From NCBI GenBank assembly GCA_937930535.1, contig CALGKJ010000057.1, forward strand, positions 1 to 37,212: 37,212 nucleotides of DNA, given 5' to 3'. A program made the position numbers and the translations under genes. Positions 25,538 to 33,348 of this stretch are shown here, piece after piece. Under the pieces are notes generated by a model. It searched no databases. It was given only the letters and a program-made list of their open reading frames with translations, and was not told the origin of the DNA. The DNA is from an uncultured Clostridia bacterium (GTDB lineage Bacteria; Bacillota; Clostridia; Lutisporales; Lutisporaceae). Within the stretch, counting starts at the first letter, position 1, and each line of letters begins with the position of its first letter.

Positions 25538-26639
25538 CGATAATTTTAACTCCCGTATAATAATGTGTTAATATACTCATATGTGAAAAATTATTGAGAG
25601 CATACCCTGCAGCTCCATCTTGACACATGCCTAGACCATGATTAGTCTCGTATGTTGGACGTATATCATATGGACATGTAGTACTTCTTAAATATGGCAA
25701 ATACCCTCCCCAAACGTCTTCGGAATTTTTAGTCTGTCCCTTGCACGAAGCAAAAAAAGCTGCATCAACATACTCATATATCCAATTGTAGCTGTCTTTA
25801 ACATAAATTAGTATTTTCTTAGATGTCTCATTGACTGCTTGGGTAGATATTTCATACTCGACATTAGGATTATAAACCTGACAGTGCTGACCGCTACAAC
25901 AATCATATCCCTGACCCGAATGGCGATCTTTTTTATAATAATGATATACAGCATAGCTTCTTGCCGCTATAGCCTGTGCTTTTAACATATTTAGCTTTTG
26001 TGCATCAGTCATATTCTTATAAAGGGGATTTAAGGGATTTATCTCATTTGGAACTACATTCTTCAAATATGTGTCTAACGCAATACTGCTTATCTGGCTG
26101 TTATAATAAATCTTTAATGTAGAGGGTATAACAGGAGGTTCTTGGGGCACTGCATAGTTTGGTATATCCATTTTTTCTTTGTGATTTTTTTCGTGTTTAT
26201 GAGTTTCAACATCATTATATGAGCTTTCGCAAATTTCGTGCTTTGAGTAATATCCTTTTTTATCCTTGGTTACTGGAAATGCAAATATAGTTGCTCCTAA
26301 ATATCCTATTGGATATGCCTCAAAAGTAGTTTTTCCATAGCCCTTAGCTTTTACCTCCCATGTATATTGTCCTATGGGTAACCCACTAATAGAAAATTCA
26401 CCATTCTCATCTGTATTTATACATATATCTAGTTCATTTATGCTTATCTCCGCGTTTGGTATCACTGAATTTGTATCCATATCAACTACTTTTCCTCTAG
26501 CACTACCACTTTCATTATTATATATAAGCTCACCTTTATCAATTGCTGAATATACTGTTATACTAGGTATTAAAAGCGATATAGAAATTAACATAACTGC
26601 AAGAAAATAGAGTTTTGAATTGTTCAATACTTTTTTCAT
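25524..26639 (-). CDS. SpoIID/LytB-family protein with N-terminal carboxypeptidase-regulatory-like domain
   Basis: This is a 371-residue exported protein. A signal peptide or anchor (KLYFLAVMLISISLLIPSITVYS) is followed by a beta-sandwich (about 45-115: ARGKVVDMDTNSVIPNAEIS, TDENGEFSISGLPIGQYTW). After a charged linker comes a SpoIID domain (about 175-365): LDTYLKNVVPNEINP with the catalytic-position glutamate, LKAQAIAARSYAV, FFASCKGQT, EDVWGGYLPYLRS and NHGLGMCQDGAAGYA. SpoIID is a lytic transglycosylase acting on peptidoglycan stripped of stem peptides during engulfment. This fused form, with extra cysteines (CCSGQHC), is not the standard spoIID gene and may serve another wall-remodelling job. 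It has its own promoter and overlaps the downstream membrane protein gene. Confidence 0.88.
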   Translation of the reverse strand: MKKVLNNSKLYFLAVMLISISLLIPSITVYSAIDKGELIYNNESGSARGKVVDMDTNSVIPNAEISINELDICINTDENGEFSISGLPIGQYTWEVKAKGYGKTTFEAYPIGYLGATIFAFPVTKDKKGYYSKHEICESSYNDVETHKHEKNHKEKMDIPNYAVPQEPPVIPSTLKIYYNSQISSIALDTYLKNVVPNEINPLNPLYKNMTDAQKLNMLKAQAIAARSYAVYHYYKKDRHSGQGYDCCSGQHCQVYNPNVEYEISTQAVNETSKKILIYVKDSYNWIYEYVDAAFFASCKGQTKNSEDVWGGYLPYLRSTTCPYDIRPTYETNHGLGMCQDGAAGYALNNFSHMSILTHYYTGVKIIDGQY

Positions 26640-26725
26640 TTTTAACCTCCATTATTTATGGTAACAAAATTTACATTGTGTGTACACATAATACATTATT
26701 TGATATTTATGGAATCCATAATTAT

Positions 26726-26754
26726 ATATTATATATTAAATATTTCATTGTCAA
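26726..26754 (-). promoter_or_regulatory. probable promoter of the SpoIID-like operon
   Basis: On the minus strand, TTGACA (26749-26754) is followed by an AT-only region holding TAATAT at 17 nt and TATAAT at 15 nt, about 90 nt before the start codon. Confidence 0.6.
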
Positions 26755-26826
26755 TCATTTAATTACACAATTACAGGTAACATAAACTACATAGAGTAGG
26801 GTATAGTATTTTATCGTCAATAACCA

Positions 26827-26880
26827 AAAAATCTCCGCCTTATCAGCAATTAGGGTAATAATTGCTAAGGCGGAGATTTT
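26827..26880 (-). terminator. terminator of metNIQ
   Basis: A stem of 22 bp with one 3-nt bulge (26827-26852 with 26859-26880), including CTCCGCC/GGCGGAG, followed on the minus strand by TTTTTTGG. It lies about 50 nt past the metQ stop. Confidence 0.92.
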
Positions 26881-26931
26881 GCCATCCTTCATGGCAATAA
26901 TAGCAAGATCTAAAGCCCTTTATATTTTTCA

Positions 26932-27747
26932 CTAAAAAGCAGTAACAATAGCCCCCTGATACTTGTCCTCTATAAACTTCCGTACTTCCTCACTGTTTAG
27001 AAGCTTTATAAGAGCTTTTATCTCTGCCTTTTGCTCGTCACCCTTTCTTACTACAAGTATATTGGCATAGGGTGATTCTTTTCCTTCTATTATTATTGCA
27101 TCCTTTACTGGGTTAAGGTTTGCTGGCAGTGCATAGTTTGTGTTTATTACTGCTGCGTCTACGTCGTCTAATACTCTTGGAAGCTGTGCGGCTTCAACCA
27201 GTTGTATTTTCAGGTTTTTGTGGTTTTCTGTTATATCCTTTTCTGTTGCTTGGATACCTACACCTGCTTTTAGCTTTATTATTCCATTTTCCTGTAGCAG
27301 CAGTAATGCTCTGGCAGCATTTGTAGGATCGTTAGGTATAGCAATAGCTGCTCCAGATTTTAGTTCGCTTAGCTGCTTGAATTTCTTTGAGTATAGTCCT
27401 AATGGTTCTACGTGTACTTTTCCTGCTGAAACAAGACTAAGGTTTCTTTCTTTATTAAAGTTGTCCAGATAAGGCTGATGCTGAAAGAAATTTGCATCAA
27501 GCTCTTTATCAGCTAGAGCTGTGTTTGGCTGTACATAGTCCTGAAACTCAACGATCTCCAGCTTAATGTTTTGTTTTTCCAATAGCGGCTTAATAAAGCT
27601 CAAGATCTCTGCATGGGGTATTGGAGTAGCCCCTACTTTTATAACTGCTTCCTTTGCAGCTCCAGCTTGGGTGTCCTTTGTGCCGCACCCTGTAAGTACT
27701 GTTAGTATTAGTGATAGAATTAACATAATTGCTGTTATTTTTTTCAT
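26932..27747 (-). CDS. metQ: methionine ABC transporter substrate-binding lipoprotein
   Basis: This is a 271-residue lipoprotein of the NlpA/MetQ family. The signal peptide ends in a lipobox (TVLTGCG), so the cysteine near residue 21 is lipid-anchored. Family segments are VGATPIPHAEIL at the start of the mature domain, LADKELDANFFQHQPYLDN, GLYSKKFKQLSEL, AIPNDPTNAARALLLLQENG and VDAAVINTNYA. It captures methionine (probably D- and L-forms) outside the membrane for MetNI. It is the last gene of the metN-metI-metQ operon, 76 nt after metI, with AGGAGG 7 nt before the ATG, and a strong terminator follows. Its promoter is the SAM-riboswitch-controlled one upstream of metN. Confidence 0.96.
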   Translation of the reverse strand: MKKITAIMLILSLILTVLTGCGTKDTQAGAAKEAVIKVGATPIPHAEILSFIKPLLEKQNIKLEIVEFQDYVQPNTALADKELDANFFQHQPYLDNFNKERNLSLVSAGKVHVEPLGLYSKKFKQLSELKSGAAIAIPNDPTNAARALLLLQENGIIKLKAGVGIQATEKDITENHKNLKIQLVEAAQLPRVLDDVDAAVINTNYALPANLNPVKDAIIIEGKESPYANILVVRKGDEQKAEIKALIKLLNSEEVRKFIEDKYQGAIVTAF

Positions 27748-27823
27748 TATTTTTCCTCCTAATCTTTTTCTGAGTCGATATACTCAGCTTTGTCTTCATA
27801 TTAAATTTATATTGTTTATACTG

Positions 27824-28492
27824 CTATCTCAGCAAATTCTTGTATACTGTGTTCCCAAGATATTGTACCAATTGAACTATCAGCACCAGTACTATAACTG
27901 TTGCTATTAAGACATCCTGCTGAAAGCCCTGATATCCAAACCTTATTGCCAGATCTCCCAGCCCTCCTCCGCCTATAGCTCCTGCCATTGCCGAATAGCT
28001 TATAAGGTTGATTATTGTCAGAGTGATGCCTGATATAATAGAAGGAAATGCCTCGGGTATTATTACCTTAAAAACAAGCTGTCTGGTATTTGTCCCCATT
28101 GACAGTGCCGCTTCGATAATTCCCCATGACAGCTCCTTTACTGAGCCTTCAACCAGCCTTGCAACAAATGGTATTGCGGCTATAGTCAAAGGTACGATTG
28201 CCGCTGTTGTTCCTATTCTTTTGCCTACAATCAGCTTGCTAAGGGGAAAAACAGCTATCATAAGTATTATAAATGGCAGGGATCTAGTAATATTAATCAA
28301 TATATTCAGTATTCTGTTTAGCTTTTTATGCTGCCATATATGTCCTTCCTCTGAAATAGCTGTGACTATTCCCAAGGGTATGCCAAAAGTTACTGAGAAT
28401 ATTGCAGACAGCAGAACCATATAAATAGTTTCCATAAAAGGCTTCGGCATTAGTTGAAACAGCTTGTTGAAAATGTTAAATAGCTCACTCAC
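27824..28492 (-). CDS. metI: methionine ABC transporter permease
   Basis: This 222-residue permease has five hydrophobic segments and the cytoplasmic EAA loop (EAALSMGTNTRQLVFKVIIP, near 127-146) that contacts MetN. Other family marks are NITRSLPFIILMI and SAMAGAIGGGGLGDLAIRFGY. The start is a GTG at 28492 that overlaps the last codons of metN by 8 nt. GAGGAG lies about 10 nt upstream inside metN, so translation is coupled. It forms the transmembrane channel of the high-affinity methionine importer. Confidence 0.96.
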   Translation of the reverse strand: MSELFNIFNKLFQLMPKPFMETIYMVLLSAIFSVTFGIPLGIVTAISEEGHIWQHKKLNRILNILINITRSLPFIILMIAVFPLSKLIVGKRIGTTAAIVPLTIAAIPFVARLVEGSVKELSWGIIEAALSMGTNTRQLVFKVIIPEAFPSIISGITLTIINLISYSAMAGAIGGGGLGDLAIRFGYQGFQQDVLIATVIVLVLIVQLVQYLGNTVYKNLLR

Positions 28493-29498
28493 TTAGATCA
28501 ATCTCCTCAAAGCATAGATTATTATTTTTTAAATATTGCAAGGCGTTTTCTATAGTCAGGGCATCACCGTCTAAATCAATAACTAGATTTCCGTAGGGCT
28601 TTCCCTGCACACTGCTTATATGCCCTGATATTATATTGACCCTGGCATTTGTACTTTTTACCATATCCGATATAATAGGCTGGTATGCATTTTCTTCTAA
28701 AAAGGTAATATTCAGAAGCTTTGTATATTTGCTTTTGTCAATGCCTATAAGCTCAGGGCTTGTCCCTTCTGCCTTCAAGAATTTCTTGGTTACAGCATGT
28801 CTGGGCTTGGAAAAAATATCAAAGGTGTTTCCCTGCTCCACTATTCCACCTTCTGAGATAACTGCAACCTTATTGCATATTTCCTTAACTACCTCCATTT
28901 GATGGGTAATAAGCACTACTGTAATATTTAATTCTGTATTGATATCCTTTAACAGCCTTAGTATTGATTTTGTAGTGTCTGGGTCTAAAGCAGAGGTTGC
29001 CTCATCACAAAGAAGTATTTCAGCCTTTGCCGCCAAAGCTCTGGCTATGGCTACCCTTTGCTTTTGTCCACCGCTAAGCTGGCTTGGATAGCTATACTTT
29101 TTGTCTTTAAGCCCAACCAGCTCCAAAAGCTCATCTACTCTTTTATCTATAGTGCTTTTATCATAGCCTGCGATTTCCAGAGGAAATGCAATATTTTTAT
29201 AGCAGCTCCTGCGGTTAAGCAGATTAAAGTGCTGAAATATCATGCCTATTTTTCTTCTTAAGCTGTTCAACTGCTCATTATCCAGCTTGGTTACGTCTTG
29301 TCCATCTATATAAATACTGCCGGAGGTAGGCTCCTCCAGTCTGTTAATACAGCGTATGAGCGTGGATTTACCTGCACCGCTCAGACCAATAATTCCATAG
29401 ATATTTCCATTTGCTATTGTTAGATTGATTTCCTTTAGTGCATGAACAGCTCCGCCTTTATCAACAAAGCTTTTGCTTAAGCCTTCTATTCTTATCAC
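28485..29498 (-). CDS. metN: methionine ABC transporter ATP-binding protein
   Basis: The protein has 337 residues. The nucleotide-binding domain has Walker A (GLSGAGKST, near 37), the signature LSGGQKQRVAIARAL (near 141), Walker B (ILLCDEATSALDP) and the switch histidine in VLITHQ. The C-terminal 90 residues form the NIL (ACT-like) domain that binds methionine and gives trans-inhibition in MetN proteins. The start codon is GTG, with AAGGAG 9 nt upstream; no ATG fits. It is the first gene of metNIQ, read from a consensus promoter through a SAM-I riboswitch with an intrinsic terminator. The leader also has a long inverted repeat between terminator and start codon. Confidence 0.97.
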   Translation of the reverse strand: MIRIEGLSKSFVDKGGAVHALKEINLTIANGNIYGIIGLSGAGKSTLIRCINRLEEPTSGSIYIDGQDVTKLDNEQLNSLRRKIGMIFQHFNLLNRRSCYKNIAFPLEIAGYDKSTIDKRVDELLELVGLKDKKYSYPSQLSGGQKQRVAIARALAAKAEILLCDEATSALDPDTTKSILRLLKDINTELNITVVLITHQMEVVKEICNKVAVISEGGIVEQGNTFDIFSKPRHAVTKKFLKAEGTSPELIGIDKSKYTKLLNITFLEENAYQPIISDMVKSTNARVNIISGHISSVQGKPYGNLVIDLDGDALTIENALQYLKNNNLCFEEIDLSE

Positions 29499-29525
29499 CT
29501 TTGTGGTCTCCTTTCCTACGGCATC

Positions 29526-29580
29526 ACTTTAAAGATAAACAACTGGAAAGCTTTAATTATGTAGTTGTTTATCTTTAAGT
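29526..29580. repeat. long inverted repeat in the metN leader
   Basis: TAAAGATAAACAACT (29530-29544) is perfectly repeated in inverse at 29563-29577. The stem gains three or four pairs past a 1-nt bulge, and the loop is 18 nt. It lies between the riboswitch terminator and the metN ribosome binding site. No T-run follows on either strand, so it is not an ordinary terminator. Confidence 0.7.
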
Positions 29581-29654
29581 ATTAACCGCCATATATATGT
29601 ATACAATAAGCATGTACGAGGGCTTTATATACACATTTATCACTTCCCTTCTGC

Positions 29655-29688
29655 AAAAAACAACAAACCTCTTTCAATGAAAGAGGTT
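29655..29688 (-). terminator. expression-platform terminator of the SAM riboswitch
   Basis: On the minus strand AACCTCTTTC/GAAAGAGGTT forms a 10-bp stem (29666-29688) followed by TGTTGTTTTTT. It begins about 30 nt after the aptamer, where the switch is expected to act. Confidence 0.9.
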
Positions 29689-29716
29689 CATAGATATATA
29701 ATAATATCAATATCCT

Positions 29717-29833
29717 CTCTCATCTCTCAGTACTAAACCTAACGTATATAGTACTGGCGGAATTAGCACCATCGTAAATGAACGTGGTTGCCGGGCTTCA
29801 TCGGGCCGATCCCTCTGCCTCTCTTGATAAGAG
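29717..29833 (-). ncRNA. SAM-I (S-box) riboswitch upstream of metNIQ
   Basis: The aptamer has the conserved S-box strings on the minus strand: CTTATCAAGAGAGGCAGAGG, GATGAAGCCCGGCAACC, GGTGCTAATTCC and the closing GAGAGATGAGAG. P1 pairs CTCTTATC (29826-29833) with GATGAGAG (29717-29724). When S-adenosylmethionine is bound, the downstream terminator (29655-29688) should form and shut off metN-metI-metQ. Confidence 0.97.
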
Positions 29834-29881
29834 CATGTTATTTATTTTTTTATTGTTAACTAAGGTTACAAATTAAAATTT

Positions 29882-29910
29882 ATTATATTGCATATATACT
29901 TTTCTGTCAA
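29882..29910 (-). promoter_or_regulatory. consensus sigma-A promoter of metNIQ
   Basis: Minus-strand TTGACA (29905-29910), a 17-nt spacer and TATAAT (29882-29887), both perfect matches, about 48 nt before the riboswitch aptamer. Confidence 0.9.
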
Positions 29911-30110
29911 TAGCTTTTTTGTTTAAATATTTTGAAAATAGATTTATAAAAGCTTACTGCCTATAAATAAATAGACTTGCATATAAAGTTATTTTATAAT
30001 GTATTTATAGTATATTTCAAGCCTGCAACAAAGCAGCTTCTGTAGTGCAGGTTGTAAAAAAATAATTTATGTGAATATAGGGTTTTTAGTTTAAAACTTA
30101 AATTATACCA

Positions 30111-30185
30111 GGCTAAAAACCTAGAAGGGAGGCAATAACTAACCCATGAATAAGTTAAGTTTTATGGTTGCTTCCCTATAATATA
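30111..30185 (+). repeat. 75-nt repeated leader element, copy 2
   Basis: This copy is about 80% identical to 21871-21945. It can form a stem from GGGAGGCAA (30128-30136) and TTGCTTCCC (30168-30176, one G-U pair), enclosing a smaller CCATGAA/TTTTATGG hairpin. A further arm pairs GGTTTTTAG (30081-30089) with CTAAAAACC (30113-30121). It ends 42 nt before the glutamate dehydrogenase start codon. I do not recognise it as any riboswitch class. Confidence 0.6.
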
Positions 30186-30227
30186 GTTTAGCAAATATCG
30201 TAATTATTTTAATTGGGAGGTTATGAT

Positions 30228-31478
30228 ATGGTAAAAGAAAACTTAAATCCTTTTGAAAACGCTCGAAAACAGTTAAAGGAGGCATGTGAAAAGCTTGGTG
30301 CTGAACCTCAAATATATGAAATTCTCAGTGAACCCCTAAAGGTTATCGAGGTATCCATACCGGTAAAAATGGATAATGGCAGTGTCAAGGTTTTTAAGGG
30401 CTTCCGATCACAGCATAATGATTCTGTCGGTCCTACAAAAGGAGGAATAAGATTTCATCCCGATGTTACACTGGACGAGGTAAAGGCTTTATCCTTGTGG
30501 ATGACCTTTAAATGCTCAGTTATAGGCCTCCCATACGGCGGTGGAAAAGGCGGCGTAGTGGTTGATCCCAAGACCTTGTCAGAGGGTGAGCTTGAAAGAC
30601 TAAGCAGGGGCTATATACAGGCTATACACAAATTGATCGGTGAAAAGGTTGATATTCCTGCTCCTGATGTTAATACAAATTCAAAGATTATGGGCTGGAT
30701 GGCGGACGAGTATAATAAGATTATTGGACACAATGCAGCAGGAGTAATAACTGGAAAGCCTCTGGAGTTTGGCGGTTCTCTCGGCAGAAATGCTGCAACA
30801 GGCTTTGGAGTAGCCATAGCTGCAAGGGAAGCCTGCAAGAAGCTTCGCATCAACATACACGGCGCATCAATGGCAGTACAGGGCTTCGGCAATGTTGGCA
30901 GCTTTACAGCTATTAATGCACATCGCTTTGGTGCAAGAATAATTGCTATAGCTGAGTCAGATGCAATAATTTATAAAGAGGACGGTATAGATCCAAGAAA
31001 GCTTATCGAATATAAAAATGCTAATAATACAATAAAAGGCTTTCCCGGAAGCAAAGAAATCACATATGATGAGTTCTGGTCATTACAGGTGGATATTTTA
31101 GCCCCCGCAGCTCTTGAAAACGCTATAACTGTAGATATAGCAGACACTATAAATGCTAAAATAATAGTAGAAGGTGCGAATGGTCCTATTACTCCTGCCG
31201 CAGACTGTATAATAGCAGCTAAGGACATTACTGTAGTGCCTGATATATTGGCTAATGCAGGAGGCGTTACAGTATCCTACTTTGAGTGGGTGCAAAACCT
31301 TATGGGCTATTACTGGACTGAAAAGGAAGTGGCAGAAAAGGAAGAAAAGCTGATGGTTAAAGCCTTTGATGATGTATGGAGCATAATGGAAAAGTTTGAT
31401 GTTACTATGAGAAATGCCGCGTATATGCATTCTGTAAAAAGAGTTGCAGCGGCTATGAAGGCTAGAGGCTGGTATTAA
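30228..31478 (+). CDS. gdhA: glutamate dehydrogenase
   Basis: This 416-residue protein is a Glu/Leu/Phe/Val dehydrogenase. The substrate domain has GPTKGGIRFHP near 70, the catalytic lysine in GLPYGGGKGG near 105 and PAPDVNTN near 145. The coenzyme domain has the Rossmann turn GFGNVGS near 218 and GANGPITPAAD. It reversibly converts 2-oxoglutarate and ammonia to glutamate. The motifs fit the hexameric short form, typically NAD-linked in Clostridia and Bacilli, although coenzyme preference is not settled by the sequence. The ATG at 30228 has GGGAGG 7 nt upstream; a longer frame would have to start at a TTG before that site. The leader holds the second copy of the 75-nt element. It converges on pepT across a shared hairpin. 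Confidence 0.95.
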   Translation: MVKENLNPFENARKQLKEACEKLGAEPQIYEILSEPLKVIEVSIPVKMDNGSVKVFKGFRSQHNDSVGPTKGGIRFHPDVTLDEVKALSLWMTFKCSVIGLPYGGGKGGVVVDPKTLSEGELERLSRGYIQAIHKLIGEKVDIPAPDVNTNSKIMGWMADEYNKIIGHNAAGVITGKPLEFGGSLGRNAATGFGVAIAAREACKKLRINIHGASMAVQGFGNVGSFTAINAHRFGARIIAIAESDAIIYKEDGIDPRKLIEYKNANNTIKGFPGSKEITYDEFWSLQVDILAPAALENAITVDIADTINAKIIVEGANGPITPAADCIIAAKDITVVPDILANAGGVTVSYFEWVQNLMGYYWTEKEVAEKEEKLMVKAFDDVWSIMEKFDVTMRNAAYMHSVKRVAAAMKARGWY

Positions 31479-31481
31479 TGC

Positions 31482-31544
31482 AAATTATTTCAAATATAAA
31501 AAGAATCCTGTTTTTCAGGATTCTTTTTATATTTGAAATAATTT
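31482..31544. terminator. bidirectional terminator between gdhA and pepT
   Basis: A 29-bp perfect inverted repeat (31482-31510 with 31516-31544) with a 5-nt loop. The inner AAAAAGAATCCTG/CAGGATTCTTTTT works in both directions. It fills the gap between the two convergent genes. Confidence 0.93.
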
Positions 31545-31549
31545 ATATT

Positions 31550-32779
31550 CTAAGCTTGGCTGCTATATAGATCCACCAGCTTAAGTATCACCTCAACTGC
31601 TTTTTCCATTGAGTTTATTGGTATGTACTCGAATCTGCCATGATAGTTGTGTCCGCCGGTAAAAATATTTGGTGTACATAGACCCATAAATGAGAGTCTG
31701 GAGCCGTCTGTTCCTCCTCTTATTGCTCTGATAATAGGAGTTACTCCAACCTCCTCCATTGCTTTTTTGGCAGTCTCTACGATATGCATAACCTCTTCGA
31801 TTTTTTCTCTCATGTTGAAGTACTGATCTACTAGCGTAAGCTCTATTGTTCCTTCTCCGTACTTGTCATTAAGATACGCTGCTATTTTTTCAAATCTTGC
31901 TTTTCTATTTTCAAATTTGGCTCTGTCAAAGTCTCTTATCAGATATACCATTGAGGTAGTTTCTACCCTGCCGCTTATTTGGTTAAGGTGGAAATAACCC
32001 TCATAGCCTTCTGTATATTCGGGTCTCTCTGCATATGGAAGCATTTCGTGCAATTCCATTGCAATGGACATTGAGTTCTTCATTTTATTTTTAGCTTTGC
32101 CAGGATGAAAATTCTTTCCATTTACTGTTACATTTGCTCTTGCGGCATTAAAGCTTTCATACTCAAGCTCTCCTATTTCTCCGCCGTCTATAGTATATGC
32201 AAAGTCTGCATTAAATTTCTTTACATCAAAATGGTCAGCTCCCCTTGATATTTCTTCATCAGGGGTAAAGCCTAGACGTATAGTTCCATGTGGTATTTCG
32301 GGATGATTTATCATATATTCAACTGCTGTAATTATTTCTGCTATGCCTGCTTTGTTGTCAGCTCCCAGCAGTGTAGTTCCATCTGTAGTTATTATGTCGT
32401 TGCCTATATATTTCTTTAAATCTGGATGCTCCTCTGTGGTAAGGAATATATTTAAATCCTCGTTGATAAGTATATCTTCTCCGTTATAGTTATAAATTAT
32501 TTTAGGCTTTATGTTCGCCCCGCTTGCATCGGCACTTGTATCCATATGAGCAACAAAGCCTATGGTTGGTATAGGTTTATCTGTATTTGCAGGCAATGTA
32601 GCCATTACATAGCCATTTTCATCTACATGTGCATCCTGTAGTCCCATTTCTTTAAGTTCTCTTACCAGCTCCTTTGCCAGCATCATTTGTCCCGAGGTGC
32701 TTGGAACTGCTTCCGAAGTCTCATCACTTGTGGTATCGAAGCTTACATACCTTAGAAATCTTTCAGCTACTTTTTGCAT
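31550..32779 (-). CDS. pepT: peptidase T (tripeptide aminopeptidase)
   Basis: This 409-residue protein is a full-length M20B metallopeptidase. Zinc ligands and catalytic residues are visible in order: GFVAHMDTSAD near 75-83, GADNKAG near 140, FTPDEEISRG near 175, YTIDGGEIGE near 197 and the C-terminal GGHNYHGRFEYIP near 380. RAIRGGTDGSRLSF lies in the substrate region. The enzyme removes the N-terminal residue from tripeptides in the cytoplasm. AAGGGGG lies 7 nt before the ATG. It is a single-gene unit with a plausible promoter about 100 nt upstream. It converges with gdhA. Confidence 0.97.
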   Translation of the reverse strand: MQKVAERFLRYVSFDTTSDETSEAVPSTSGQMMLAKELVRELKEMGLQDAHVDENGYVMATLPANTDKPIPTIGFVAHMDTSADASGANIKPKIIYNYNGEDILINEDLNIFLTTEEHPDLKKYIGNDIITTDGTTLLGADNKAGIAEIITAVEYMINHPEIPHGTIRLGFTPDEEISRGADHFDVKKFNADFAYTIDGGEIGELEYESFNAARANVTVNGKNFHPGKAKNKMKNSMSIAMELHEMLPYAERPEYTEGYEGYFHLNQISGRVETTSMVYLIRDFDRAKFENRKARFEKIAAYLNDKYGEGTIELTLVDQYFNMREKIEEVMHIVETAKKAMEEVGVTPIIRAIRGGTDGSRLSFMGLCTPNIFTGGHNYHGRFEYIPINSMEKAVEVILKLVDLYSSQA

Positions 32780-32875
32780 CGTTTAGCCCCCTTGTAAAAA
32801 ATATTACCATCTATCTTATACTGTATACTTCTTTTGCTATCTTTATTCTCTATTATTTTAATAAATCCTTTGTAT

Positions 32876-32905
32876 TTTATATGGTATTTATGAAATAATT
32901 GTTAA
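32876..32905 (-). promoter_or_regulatory. possible promoter of pepT
   Basis: Minus-strand TTAACA (32900-32905), an 18-nt spacer and TATAAA (32876-32881), about 97 nt before the start codon. The rest of the gap up to 33200 shows only an imperfect 12-bp inverted repeat (32947-32958 with 32978-32989). Confidence 0.5.
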
Positions 32906-33198
32906 TTCGTAAACTTAATTTGTGTTAATCCATTTTTTATCCAAACAACTTTCAGTATACCATACAAATTTTATCATATACCGAAAGTTAATAGTAGCTT
33001 TATTGATAGGAAGCATATTTCGTAGCTATGGCTAGTCTGTTTTAAATATCTGGACAGTATTATACAGGCTTTCTGCGGTTTCAGCTTGATGCTGTGCCAC
33101 AATGTCCATAAAATTTTTAAATAACCTAAATTATACACTTTCATTTATAAAATAATAAAAGGATTTTTTCATTTAAGCAAGAATATATAAAATTATAG

Positions 33199-33306
33199 TA
33201 TAATACTATAGAGAAACAATTTCAAAATTGAATTTTTCCGATTGTTTCTCACAAAGAGATTATCAACTCTTAACGAAAAGTATTTTGAGTTTTAGAGTTG
33301 GTTATC
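33199..33306 (+). promoter_or_regulatory. promoter and structured leader of the LTA-synthase-like gene
   Basis: A TATAAT at 33199-33204 lacks a clear -35. Transcripts starting just after it would begin with a 10-bp perfect stem GAGAAACAAT/ATTGTTTCTC (33211-33220 with 33242-33251). A second stem follows, AGATTATCAACTCT (33257-33270) with AGAGTTGGTTATCT (about 33294-33307), with one mismatch and one G-U pair. Neither stem has a T-run. A regulatory role is only inferred. Confidence 0.4.
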
Positions 33307-33348
33307 TATATATATTTTATATAATTATCAGTTTTAAAGGAGTATATA

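Noticed and set aside
26881-26931. MKDGK-like codons after metQ, similar to the ABC exporter fragment at 24723
   Set aside because: The likeness is a short GCCATCCTTCATGGC hairpin; no further exporter residues adjoin it.
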